Positions 51,600 through 62,111 of a stretch of DNA of 64,000 bases are shown here, one piece after another (the stretch's first letter is position 1; each line of letters begins with the position of its first letter). This DNA comes from Kribbella rubisoli. Lineage in GTDB: Bacteria; Actinomycetota; Actinomycetes; Propionibacteriales; Kribbellaceae. The stretch covers positions 558,001 through 622,000 of the forward strand of contig NZ_SHKR01000013.1 in NCBI RefSeq assembly GCF_004217145.1. Direction: 5' to 3'. A program made the translations under genes and the position numbers. The notes under the pieces are model-generated. The model was not told the origin of the DNA and did not search any database. It saw nothing but the letters and a program-made list of their open reading frames with translations.

Positions 51600-52754
51600 T
51601 CAGTCCCCGATCAGTAGTGCGCCCTTGGCAAGGGGCGTGGCGAGTTCGCAAGCACCGGTAGAGACCGTGCAGCGGATGATGGAAGCAGGTGTCTCCTCGC
51701 CGGTGTCGGCGAGTAGGAGGAGGTGCTGGTCGTCTTCAGGGACCCACTGGCGGAACACTCCGGACCACTCGTGCAGCAGAGTGCCCTTCTTGGCGTCCAG
51801 TACAGCTGCGATGCCGTTGCCGTATCCGTCCTGGTACATCGGTCCGGCGATCGCAGTGGCGCCGTCCGGGGTGAAGCCAACGATCTGGTAGTCGCAAGTG
51901 CGCCAGAGACGCTTGCCTGCTGGCACGGTCAGGAGGCTGCTGCAGCTGTTCTGGTCGGCCAGAGTGGTCAGTGAGCCCGCCGTACCGACGCTGGAGACAG
52001 CCATCGCCTTCGGGACGGCCTTGATCAGCGTCGCCTTCGACTCACCAGGAGTCCACTCGTACAGGTTGGTCGAACCGTCCTCGGTCGTGCCCGCGTCGAA
52101 GTACACCTTGCCGTTGAGGTAGCCCAGCAGGGAGGTGTTCCAGACGTCCGGCACGGTCACCTTCTGTACGGTGCCGCGGCCCTGATCCTGCTGTGCGTAA
52201 ATGGTCGCTCCGGCCATCGACTCGCCGGTGTCCTTCAGGCGCGAGCCGACGTACGCCGCGCCGACGCCGTCGTCGGTGGTGACGATCTGGGTGATGTCCG
52301 GGGTCCGGGCGGTGATCTTGCCGTCGGTGTTGATCGTCAGCATCTCGGTGCCGTAGCCCTTGGTGACTACCGCGAGGGCCGACGAGCCGAGCCGGGCGAC
52401 CTCCTGGATGTCGGCACTGCCCGGGACCGTGACGTCTCCGCCGGCGCCGCCACGGATCGTCCGGCCGGTCAGGTACGCGATCTGCGGAGCGCGGCCGGTC
52501 GGGAGCTTGCTGAGGACGATCTTCGTCTTCAGCGGCCCGGCCGGCGGCGTACTGCTCGGCGTCGGTGTCTTGGAGGGCATCGGCGTCGGTTTGGCCGTCG
52601 TCGGGCTGCTGGGGGACGGCGACGTGGAGAGGGGAGCGGCTTCGGCTGCCGCGGTCTCGGGGCCCTGGCGGTAGGCGAGGGCTCCGCCGCCCGCGATAGC
52701 GGCCACGGCGACAGCTGCGACGAGGGCGACCAAGCGGCCGTTCTGCACTCGCAT
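51600..52754 (-). CDS. Membrane-anchored extracytoplasmic protein, beta-propeller-like (copy 1)
   Basis: This 384-residue paralogue of the next gene has the same plan: MRVQNGRL, a membrane span (LVALVAAVAVAAIAGGGALAY), a Ser/Pro/Thr linker and an outer propeller-like domain. Shared phrases are GRAPQIAYLTGRT, LYEWTPGESKATLIKAV, TCDYQIVGFTPDGATAI and EDDQHLLLLA. ATG 52754 has aggag seven bases upstream; the longer in-frame extension lacks conservation. It is divergent from the Ser/Thr kinase gene, separated by 113 bp. No enzymatic motif is seen. Confidence 0.72.
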   Translation of the reverse strand: MRVQNGRLVALVAAVAVAAIAGGGALAYRQGPETAAAEAAPLSTSPSPSSPTTAKPTPMPSKTPTPSSTPPAGPLKTKIVLSKLPTGRAPQIAYLTGRTIRGGAGGDVTVPGSADIQEVARLGSSALAVVTKGYGTEMLTINTDGKITARTPDITQIVTTDDGVGAAYVGSRLKDTGESMAGATIYAQQDQGRGTVQKVTVPDVWNTSLLGYLNGKVYFDAGTTEDGSTNLYEWTPGESKATLIKAVPKAMAVSSVGTAGSLTTLADQNSCSSLLTVPAGKRLWRTCDYQIVGFTPDGATAIAGPMYQDGYGNGIAAVLDAKKGTLLHEWSGVFRQWVPEDDQHLLLLADTGEETPASIIRCTVSTGACELATPLAKGALLIGD

Positions 52755-52855
52755 CCGCGATCTCCTAACAAACCTCAAGGCCCGCTGTCGGGAGATGTGA
52801 CGTCGGGAAACACCGCTTTGTTCACTCCAGCGAACGGGTCGCAGGAGGGATCGAG

Positions 52856-52861
52856 CATAAT
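52856..52861 (+). promoter_or_regulatory. Probable -10 box (CATAAT) for the leaderless kinase gene
   Basis: CATAAT matches TATAAT at five of six positions and ends six bases before ATG 52868. A possible ribosome site, gcaggaggga at 52841-52850, lies too far upstream to serve that ATG well. Confidence 0.45.
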
Positions 52862-52867
52862 TGCGCC

Positions 52868-54291
52868 ATGGACCAGCCACCCCGGATCGGCCGGTACTCC
52901 CTGGTCCGCCGGGTGGGTGCCGGAGGTTTCGCGACCGTTTGGCTGGCCCGGGACGAGCAATTGGACGCCGAGGTCGCGGTCAAGATCCTGTCCGAGAACT
53001 GGGTCGAGGACGAGGACGTCCGCCGTCGCTTCCTGGCCGAGGGCCGGTTCCTGCGCAAGGTCGATTCGCTGTACGTCGTCGGCGTCCACGACATCGGCGA
53101 GGCCGAGGACGGCCGCCCGTTCATGGTGCTGACGTACGCCGACGGCGGCACGCTCGCGGAGCGGATCAAGGCCGGGCCGCTCGAGTTCGGCGAGGCGGTC
53201 CGGATCATCACGCAGGTCGGGCGCGGTCTGAAGCACCTGCACGCGCGCGGCGTACTGCACCGGGACGTGAAGCCGGCCAACGTGCTCTTCCGCACCGACT
53301 CGGCCGCGGGCGATCGCGCGATGCTGTCCGACCTCGGACTGGGCAAGTCGCTGGCGGAGGTGTCGCGGATCACGATGCCCGGCGGCACTCCGGCGTACGT
53401 CGCTCCGGAACAGGTGATGGGCGACCGGCTGGACCACCGAGCGGACCTGTACTCGCTGGGCGCCGTTGCGTACGCCGCCTTCACCGGTCAGCCACCGCAT
53501 GGCGTTGCCAGCCTCGGTGCGGTGATGCAGATCGACGCACCGCCGCCGTCGATGACCACGCTGCGCGAGGACGTACCGGACGCGATCGACGTCGTCGTAC
53601 GGCGTGCTCTCGAGCCGGACCGCGACCAGCGCTGGCCTGACCTCGACAGCTTCCTCAATGCGCTGCGAGAGGCGTACACCACGGGCAAGGTGCCGGCTGG
53701 GTTGGTCCCGGCCGCGGAGATGCCCGCACCGGCGCCCGCTGCCGCTCCGGTCGACCAGGCGACCGCGTTAGCCAGTTTGAACGAGCAGACCGTTCCGGTG
53801 AAGCCCAAGCGCCGCCGGCGTGCAGCAGTGATCACTACGCTCGCTGCGCTGGTTCTTGCGGCAGGGGGTGGGTACGGCGGTTATGAGTACGTCCTGACCC
53901 GTCCGATCAAGGTGGATGACAAACCGCTGTCGGTAGAGGTCCCACGCTCGTGGAAGCAGAAGGCCGTTGACGGACAGCAGTCGCTCCTCGTCAGCACCAA
54001 TACGTCCTCGTGGCAGACGAACTCTGCGATCGAAGGCGTGTTCGTCGGCGTGGTGAACGCGACCCAGCTGCCGACGAGCGTCACGGCGCCTGACGGCTGC
54101 ACCGTGGGTTCAGGGGCTCAGAGCACCATCGATGGCCAGCAGGCAGTCACGTTCCAGCTCAGCTGTGGGACCAGCCCGAGCATTGTCGAGCAGTACCGGC
54201 AGGTGAATGCCGGCACGCAGCTCCGGATCCAGGTCCGGGCTACCGACGCAGGGACCCGGACCAGGGTGCTCGACTCGGCGGCGTACAAGCC

Positions 54292-54295
<4 letters not shown>
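52868..54295 (+). CDS. Ser/Thr protein kinase with one membrane span
   Basis: This 475-residue Hanks-type kinase has the glycine loop RVGAGGFATVWLA, catalytic Lys in VAVKIL, HRDVKPANVLF, SDLGLGKSL (DLG in place of DFG, as in many actinobacterial kinases) and GTPAYVAPEQV. The kinase domain ends near residue 265. A linker of about 50 residues ends in a basic patch before the membrane span VITTLAALVLAAGGGYGGY. The outer domain of about 135 residues has two Cys residues and no PASTA repeats. It should phosphorylate cytoplasmic proteins in response to an outside cue. Two paralogous anchored proteins are divergent from it. Confidence 0.93.
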
Positions 54296-56679
<2,384 letters not shown>

Positions 56680-56709
56680 GCGGGCTTTCCGGCGACCCAG
56701 TGTTTGGCA

Positions 56710-56715
56710 TAGGTT
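56710..56715 (+). promoter_or_regulatory. Probable -10 box (TAGGTT) for the pnt operon
   Basis: TAGGTT fits TANNNT and ends seven bases before GTG 56723. There is no ribosome site, so a leaderless or one-base-leader mRNA is likely. Confidence 0.45.
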
Positions 56716-56722
56716 TCGGCGA

Positions 56723-57844
56723 GTGAAGATCGCAGTCGTACGGGAGACGAGACCGGCGGAGCGCCGGGTCGCGCTGGTGCCGGAACAAGTCGCGAAACTG
56801 ATCGAGCTCGGCTACGAGGTCGCGGTCGAGCCGGCCGCCGGTGAGCGCGCGCTGTTCTCCGACGACCAGTACCGCGACGCCGGCGCCGAAGTGGCCTGGG
56901 GCGCCGACCACGCGGCCACGATCGTGGCATCGGTCCAGCCGCTCGAACGCGAGCGCCTGCAGCGGTTGCACGCCGGTACGGCGCTGATGTCGTTCCTGCC
57001 GACGAACCCGCCGGACGTGGTCCGGACCGCAACTCGCGCCAAGCTGACCGCGTTCGCGATGGAGCTGATCCCGCGGATCTCCCGGGCCCAGTCGATGGAC
57101 GCGCTGTCCTCCCAGGCGCTCGTCGCCGGATACCGGGCGGCGATCGTCGCAGCCGAACGACTCCCGCGCTTCTTCCCGCTGAACATGACCGCAGCCGGCA
57201 CGGTCCCGCCGGCCCAGGTCGTCGTACTCGGAGCCGGTGTCGCCGGTCTGCAGGCGATCGCGACCGCCAAGCGCCTCGGCGCGGTAGTCAAGGCGTACGA
57301 CGTCCGTACCGCGGCCGCCGAGGAGATCGCGTCGATGGGCGCCGTACCGATCGAGCTCGAACTGGGCACGCTCGACGGACCCGGCGGATACGCCCGCGAG
57401 ATGACGCCTGAACGCGCGCAGCTGCAGCGAGAACTGCTCACGCCGTACGTCGCCGCGGCGGATGCGCTCATCACGACAGCCGCCGTACCGGGCCGGACTG
57501 CTCCGATGCTGGTGACGCGATCGATGGTGGAGCAGATGAAGCCGGGATCGGTCGTGGTCGATCTAGCCTCCGAGCAGGGCGGCAACGTCGAAGGATCCGT
57601 CGCCGGGACCGAGCTGACCATCGGCGAGGCGCTCGTCTGGGGTGGCGCGAATGTGCCGTCGCAGATGGCCGGTCCGGCATCGCGGCTCTACGGTCAGAAC
57701 ATCGCGAACCTGATCCGGCTGATGACCCGCAACGCCGCCTTCGACCCCGACTTCACCGACGAGATCGTCCGCGGCTGCTGCGTCACCCACGACGGCAGCG
57801 TGCTCCATGAGCCCACCCGCGAGCTCTTGAAAGGCCAGGCTTGA
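56723..57844 (+). CDS. pntAa: NAD(P) transhydrogenase subunit alpha, part 1 (NAD-binding domain dI)
   Basis: This 373-residue soluble subunit binds NAD(H) in the proton-translocating transhydrogenase, which makes NADPH from NADH. It begins MKIAVVRETRPAERRVALVPE, typical of the AlaDh/PNT N-terminal domain. The Rossmann motif VVVLGAGVAGLQA follows, with VKAYDVR at the end of strand 2, and the later GSVVVDLASEQGGNVE. GTG 56723 follows a TAGGTT box. The stop overlaps the next start (TGATG). The three-gene form pntAa-pntAb-pntB is usual in actinobacteria. Confidence 0.94.
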   Translation: MKIAVVRETRPAERRVALVPEQVAKLIELGYEVAVEPAAGERALFSDDQYRDAGAEVAWGADHAATIVASVQPLERERLQRLHAGTALMSFLPTNPPDVVRTATRAKLTAFAMELIPRISRAQSMDALSSQALVAGYRAAIVAAERLPRFFPLNMTAAGTVPPAQVVVLGAGVAGLQAIATAKRLGAVVKAYDVRTAAAEEIASMGAVPIELELGTLDGPGGYAREMTPERAQLQRELLTPYVAAADALITTAAVPGRTAPMLVTRSMVEQMKPGSVVVDLASEQGGNVEGSVAGTELTIGEALVWGGANVPSQMAGPASRLYGQNIANLIRLMTRNAAFDPDFTDEIVRGCCVTHDGSVLHEPTRELLKGQA

Positions 57845-58149
57845 TGACCGAGTCCATTGCGCTGCTGACGATCTTCGTCCTCGCGGCGTTCGTCGGGGTC
57901 GAGGTGATCAGCAAGGTCTCCTCGACGTTGCACACCCCGTTGATGTCCGGGGCGAACGCCATCCACGGCGTCATCCTGGTCGGCGCCATCATCGTCACCG
58001 GCTCGGCCGACTCCGTGATCGTGGTGATCGTCGGGCTGCTGGCCGTCGTACTCGCGACCGTGAACATGGTCGGCGGGTTCGTGGTCACCGACCGGATGCT
58101 GGAGATGTTCAAAGGTCCGGGGGCTCGTAAGAAGGAGCTGCACAAGTGA
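57844..58149 (+). CDS. pntAb: NAD(P) transhydrogenase subunit alpha, part 2 (membrane domain)
   Basis: This 101-residue membrane subunit supplies the first helices of the proton channel. It has about three hydrophobic helices, with the conserved TPLMSGANAIHGVI in the middle. ATG 57844 overlaps the pntAa stop by one base, and its end overlaps the pntB GTG in GTGA. The length is as expected for separate pntAb genes. Confidence 0.94.
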   Translation: MTESIALLTIFVLAAFVGVEVISKVSSTLHTPLMSGANAIHGVILVGAIIVTGSADSVIVVIVGLLAVVLATVNMVGGFVVTDRMLEMFKGPGARKKELHK

Positions 58150-59516
58150 TCCCCACCTGGGCCCAGATCGGCTATCTGGTCTCCGCGGTCTGCTTCATCG
58201 TCGCGCTGAAGGCACTCTCGTCGCCGCGGAGCGCTCGAACCGGCAACCTGATCGGTGCGGCCGGCGCGGTACTCGCGGTCCTCATCACGTTCGCGGCGTA
58301 CAAGCCGGACCACCTGGCGCCGATCCTGATCGCGCTGATCATCGGCACCATCGGCGGTGTGGTCGGGTCGCGGCGGGTGCAGATGACCCAGATGCCGCAG
58401 CTCGTTGCCTTGTTCAACGGTGTCGGCGGTGGCGCGGCGGCGTTGGTCGCACTGCTCGAGCTCGACGAGGTCTCGTCCGACGCGACGGTGGCGGCGATCG
58501 CTTCGGCGTTCACGATCCTGGTCGGAGCGGTGAGCTTCTCCGGATCGGTGGTGACGTTCACCAAGCTGCAGGAGCTGATGACGACCCGGCCGGTGACGTT
58601 CCCGGGTCTGCCGGTGCTGTTCGTCGCTTCGATCCTCGGCGGGCTGGCGCTGGGCGTCTGGCTGGTGTCGGACCCGCGCGTGTGGGTCGGCGTACTGCTC
58701 TGCCTCGTGGGGCTCGCTATCGGTGTGATGCTGGTGCTGCCGGTGGGCGGTGCCGACGTACCGATCGTCATCTCGTTGCTGAACGCATTCACCGGTCTGA
58801 CGGTGGCCGCGGGCGGTTACGTGCTGGGCAACACGCTGCTGCTGATCGCGGGCACGCTCGTCGGCGCCGCCGGTACGTTGCTGACCAAGCTGATGGCGGA
58901 CGCGATGGGGCGGTCCGTGTTCAACATCCTCTTCGGCGCGATCCGGGGCGGGTCGACGCTGGGCGCCGGAGTCGCGTCCGAGCGGCCGGTGATCTCGGGC
59001 GGGCCGGAGGACGTGGCGATCCTGCTCGGGTACGCGAACAAGGTCATCATCGTGCCCGGGTACGGTCTGGCGGTCGCCCAGGCGCAGCACGTCCTGCGTG
59101 ACCTGGTCGAGGAGCTGCAGTCGCGGGGCGTCAAGGTCGACTACGCGATCCACCCGGTCGCCGGTCGCATGCCCGGCCACATGAACGTGCTGCTCGCCGA
59201 GGCCCAGGTCCCGTACGACCAGCTCCGCGAGATGGACGACATCAACGGCGACTTCAAGACCACGGACGTCGTCCTGGTCGTCGGCGCCAACGACGTGGTC
59301 AACCCCGCGGCCCGCAACACCCCGTCGGCCCCCATCTACGGCATGCCGATCCTCAACGCCGACGAGGCCCAACGCGTCATCTTCCTCAAACGCTCGATGC
59401 GCCCCGGCTTCGCCGGCATCGAGAACGAACTCCTCTACGACCCCCGAACAACACTCCTGTTCGGTGACGCCCGGGACTCGTTGACAAAGCTCCTGGGCGC
59501 GCTCAAGACGGTCTGA
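58146..59516 (+). CDS. pntB: NAD(P) transhydrogenase subunit beta
   Basis: This 456-residue subunit has an N-terminal membrane part of about nine helices and a C-terminal NADP(H)-binding domain dIII. Conserved motifs are QMPQLVALFNGVGGGAAAL, PVGGADVPIVISLLNAFTG, IVPGYGLAVAQAQHVLRDL, YAIHPVAGRMPGHMNVLLAEA (over a loop) and LVVGANDVVNPAARN. With PntAa and PntAb it couples proton entry to NADP reduction. The following 319 bp have no clear gene apart from a dubious 15-codon reading frame. Confidence 0.95.
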   Translation: MIPTWAQIGYLVSAVCFIVALKALSSPRSARTGNLIGAAGAVLAVLITFAAYKPDHLAPILIALIIGTIGGVVGSRRVQMTQMPQLVALFNGVGGGAAALVALLELDEVSSDATVAAIASAFTILVGAVSFSGSVVTFTKLQELMTTRPVTFPGLPVLFVASILGGLALGVWLVSDPRVWVGVLLCLVGLAIGVMLVLPVGGADVPIVISLLNAFTGLTVAAGGYVLGNTLLLIAGTLVGAAGTLLTKLMADAMGRSVFNILFGAIRGGSTLGAGVASERPVISGGPEDVAILLGYANKVIIVPGYGLAVAQAQHVLRDLVEELQSRGVKVDYAIHPVAGRMPGHMNVLLAEAQVPYDQLREMDDINGDFKTTDVVLVVGANDVVNPAARNTPSAPIYGMPILNADEAQRVIFLKRSMRPGFAGIENELLYDPRTTLLFGDARDSLTKLLGALKTV

Positions 59517-59835
59517 CGCCAGGAAAACGTTTGTCATCTGAAAAGCCGCGTACTAAACCACACTGCACGGTTTCCGCGCAACCATCTGACACCTTCCTGC
59601 CCGAAATTCACCGCAGTCAGGTCCAGGCCGGTAAGTAGACCAGCACCCCTTGGCCGCCTCCGGTCAACGACCTACCCCGGCCACCACTCTTCGTTGCCCG
59701 CCCGAGAGCCCCTCTGTTTGACTTTCCCCACGAGAGGCCCGGGCGGCGCACCCATTTCCCCTCTCCTTCCCCCCGCCCCAAGGAGATCACCGTGCCCAGC
59801 CCCCACCCACCCCTTTCCCGCTCCTGGGACTGGGG
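59517..59835. other. Intergenic region after pntB
   Basis: No established gene is present. A partial dyad cgcccg/cgggcg lies around 59698-59752 and may terminate the pnt operon. From about 59755 the plus strand is pyrimidine-rich. A reading frame of 15 codons with a good ribosome site begins at 59792. Confidence 0.5.
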
Positions 59836-59839
59836 CTAA
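59792..59839 (+). CDS. Possible 15-residue peptide gene (doubtful)
   Basis: GTG 59792 follows the strong ribosome site aaggag at about 59780-59785. The frame encodes MPSPHPPLSRSWDWG and ends at TAA 59837-59839, overlapping the end of the convergent regulator gene. The composition follows the local C-rich sequence, so the frame may be chance. The match to a ribosome site and its place beside a peptide-type locus are the only support. Confidence 0.15.
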   Translation: MPSPHPPLSRSWDWG

Positions 59840-60822
59840 TCCACCCACCCCCGCTGAGCCGCCCGAACCCCCAACTCAAACCGCCCCGAAGCCCCCACCT
59901 GCTCGCTCAGCTTGGCCGCAATCCGCCGCACAGTGCGCATCGACACACCCAGCTTCCGAGCCACCTGCTCGTCGGTTGCCTCGCGCACCAGGAGCCCAAG
60001 GAATTCAGCTTCCTGCGCGCTGACACCGCTTCCTCTCGCCGGTTGCTCGTCCTTGAAGGGGTCGATCGCGCGGTTCCAGAAGCTCAGGTAGAGCTCCTCT
60101 GCCATCCGTACGACGGCACGACTGTGGTGCACGACGGCGCCGACAGAGGTGTCGTCAGGGTCGATCCCCATTACCGCCGACGCGCCGTCGAAGATGGTCA
60201 ACCGGAATGGCACCGAGGGCGCCAGTCGCACCTTTCCCCCGAGACTGAAGACGAAATGTGCAAGTTCGCGCGCGCCTGACCTCTTCCAATAGGATTCTGG
60301 ATAGACGTATCGCATCTCTATGCCACGCTCGAGATGTTGTTTGTCGGGGAAATGCTCTGGGTCAAGAACTGTAGATGCGTCAGACTGAATTAGTCCCCAG
60401 ACAGATCTCGTTGGAGAAAACCGCTGCATTCGTTGGTTGGCGAGTTCGCGACCCTCGAGGATCTCGACGTCGCGCGTTGTTCTCTGCACCAAGGAATTCG
60501 CGAGATCCGCCGTGAATCTGTCGGCGGCGAGCTGGTCCGATCGCAGCTCCTTGCTCAGCGCCTCGATCTCCTGTTGCCGCCGCGCGGCGAGGCGTCCGAA
60601 GGTGAGCGACGGATCGAGCGGATACTCAACCCCTTCGATCCAGCTCGGCACGAGGAACCCGAGCTCGCGCAGCTTCTCCAGGTCGCGGGACGTCTCGTCC
60701 TCGCTCTGCCCCAGCTCGACGGCGAGATCGCTCAGTCGCGAGCCTCGTCCCAGTTCTGGCCGCTGCAGCAAGGTGCGGTAGACGGCGAGCAGATGCTCCG
60801 TGAGCCCTGCCGAGTCGAACAA
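59836..60822 (-). CDS. TrmB/LuxR-type transcriptional regulator (copy A)
   Basis: This 328-residue regulator has three parts. An N-terminal TrmB-like winged helix covers about residues 7-60 (VYRTLL to LRELGFLVPSW), followed by a coiled region (RRQQEIEALSKELR). A central PLD-like domain shows RGIEMRYVYPES and RLTIFDGASAVMGIDPDD. The C-terminal LuxR-type helix-turn-helix reads TDEQVARKLGVSMRTVRRIAAKL. Its start is TTG 60822, five bases after the stop of copy B, with no ribosome site, so translation may depend on reinitiation. Actinobacteria have many such regulators, often unlinked to known pathways. It may be the intact receptor for the small secreted peptide encoded upstream. Confidence 0.82.
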   Translation of the reverse strand: MFDSAGLTEHLLAVYRTLLQRPELGRGSRLSDLAVELGQSEDETSRDLEKLRELGFLVPSWIEGVEYPLDPSLTFGRLAARRQQEIEALSKELRSDQLAADRFTADLANSLVQRTTRDVEILEGRELANQRMQRFSPTRSVWGLIQSDASTVLDPEHFPDKQHLERGIEMRYVYPESYWKRSGARELAHFVFSLGGKVRLAPSVPFRLTIFDGASAVMGIDPDDTSVGAVVHHSRAVVRMAEELYLSFWNRAIDPFKDEQPARGSGVSAQEAEFLGLLVREATDEQVARKLGVSMRTVRRIAAKLSEQVGASGRFELGVRAAQRGWVD

Positions 60823-60827
60823 CGCCG

Positions 60828-61810
60828 TCAGACCCAGCCGCGCTTTGCGGCCGCTACGCCGAGTTCGAAGCGGCTGGCGGCGTCGAGGCGTTCGGAGAGG
60901 TTGGCGGTGATGCGGCGCGCGGTGCGGAGGGAGATGCCGAGGAGGCGGGCAACCTGCTCGTCCTTGGCGCCGCCGGCCAGGAGGCGCAGTACTTCGGCCT
61001 CGTGCGGGGTCAGCGGGGCGTCGTCGCGTTCGTCGGGATCGAACAGTTCGGTGGCTTGGTCCAATACGAGTCGAAAAGGGCCAGGGCTACGGCGATGACC
61101 GCCGGACTTCGGTGGATGACTGCGCCGGCTGTGGGGTTGTCCGGATCCATCGGCATGATTGCGATCTCCTGGTCGACAAGCAGGATCCGCATCGGCAGCG
61201 TCGGAGTTACTCGGACCTCGCATCCGAGCCGGTGGACGGCTGCGGCGTACTCCATCGCCTGCTTCGACGCTGTCATGCTCTGCAGGTAGACGGTTCGTAG
61301 CTTGATGCCACGATCAAGCAGCGGAAGGTCCGGTGACTCCTCCACTGACAGGGTCGTGTCATCGATGTGAGTCGGCACCAGGCCCCAGAACGTCTCCCGG
61401 GCCTTCAGAGCAAGCTCTTCGATGCGACGTGATGCATTCGCCCGGCCCTTCAGGACCTCGACGTCACCGCTGCTGCGTGCGGTCAGGAGTTCGTTGTACT
61501 GCTCTGCGACAACCTCTGCGGATGCCTCGGCCTCACGCAGCTCACCGAGCAGCCGGGTCAGCTCGCTACGACGGCGTTCGGCCAAACCGGTGAGTCCCAC
61601 CCGGGGATGGACCGCGTGCTCTCCTCCTGGGTTTGTCCACGTCGGTACGAGGAGGTCCAGTTTGCGTAGTCTGTCCATCAGCTCGAGCACGGCCTCAGCC
61701 GGCAGCTCTACTAGCGCGGCAATCTGCTCGGGCGTACTGTCTGGGTGGCTGAGAAGGGCGTGATAGACCGCAAAAGTGGCTTCGTCCACCCCCAGCGGCT
61801 CGAACACCAT
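60828..61810 (-). pseudogene. TrmB/LuxR-type regulator (copy B), frameshifted
   Basis: From ATG 61810 (ribosome site ggaggag) the frame encodes the N-terminal winged helix (ATFAVYHALL), coiled region and PLD-like domain (RGIKLRTVYLQS, RILLVDQEIAIMPMDPDN) up to ALALFDSYW. It then runs out of frame to a stop near 61010. One base out of frame the sequence continues as DQATELFDPDERDDAPLTPHE and a complete LuxR helix-turn-helix (DEQVARLLGISLRTARRI), with a stop at 60828. Adding one G to TATTGG-ACC at 61060 restores WDQATELF, which aligns with WNRAIDPF of copy A. A recent inactivating deletion or a sequence error explains this. Confidence 0.82.
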
Positions 61811-61827
61811 CTTCTCCTCCAGAACTT

Positions 61828-61839
61828 GTCGGAACCGAC
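61828..61839. promoter_or_regulatory. Palindrome GTCGGAACCGAC in the peptide/regulator promoter region
   Basis: This perfect dyad (5+5 with AA centre) overlaps the likely minus-strand -10 box TATGGT (61843-61838) and transcription start of the regulator gene. The shared 97-bp region (61811-61907) is AT-rich relative to its surroundings. It could be the regulators' own operator. Confidence 0.45.
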
Positions 61840-61907
61840 CATATACAGAGCGCGTCCATAAAGAGCACTCAATAGGCGGTTTCGGATTATTTCTGAAGGG
61901 ACGAGTT

Positions 61908-62027
61908 GTGATCAAGAAGTTGCTGGCTGTAGTCGGTCTGGGGATCGTGCTGGCCCTCGGGGCTTCGGTCCCGGCTAGCGCATCGACGGGTCAGGAGCCG
62001 GCCTGTCAGCCCCTCGTCTGCTGGTAG
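61908..62027 (+). CDS. Small secreted peptide, 39 residues, divergent from the regulators
   Basis: GTG 61908 follows ribosome site gaaggga at 61895-61901. The product begins MIKKLLAVVGLG and has a classical Sec signal with basic start, hydrophobic core and cleavage site VPASA|S. The predicted mature peptide STGQEPACQPLVCW has 14 residues, with Cys33 and Cys38 four residues apart and a C-terminal Trp39. A disulfide ring would give a small cyclic tail like secreted pheromones. It is too short for the usual gene-calling limits. Position suggests it is the signal read by the two divergent regulators, directly or through uptake or processing. No exporter or protease gene is adjacent. The alternative is a stray exported fragment, but the intact signal and ribosome site argue against that. 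Confidence 0.7.
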   Translation: MIKKLLAVVGLGIVLALGASVPASASTGQEPACQPLVCW

Positions 62028-62099
62028 CCGGACCTCGGTTGTCGGAGTCCAACTGAGCTCGTTGCTCGGGCGTGACGCAGGCCACTGTCCGGCGTCCCG

Positions 62100-62105
62100 T
62101 AGACT
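62100..62105 (+). promoter_or_regulatory. Probable -10 box (TAGACT) for leaderless purF
   Basis: TAGACT fits TANNNT and ends exactly six bases before GTG 62112, which begins the conserved MARGDGRL sequence. Confidence 0.55.
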
Positions 62106-62111
62106 GTGGGT

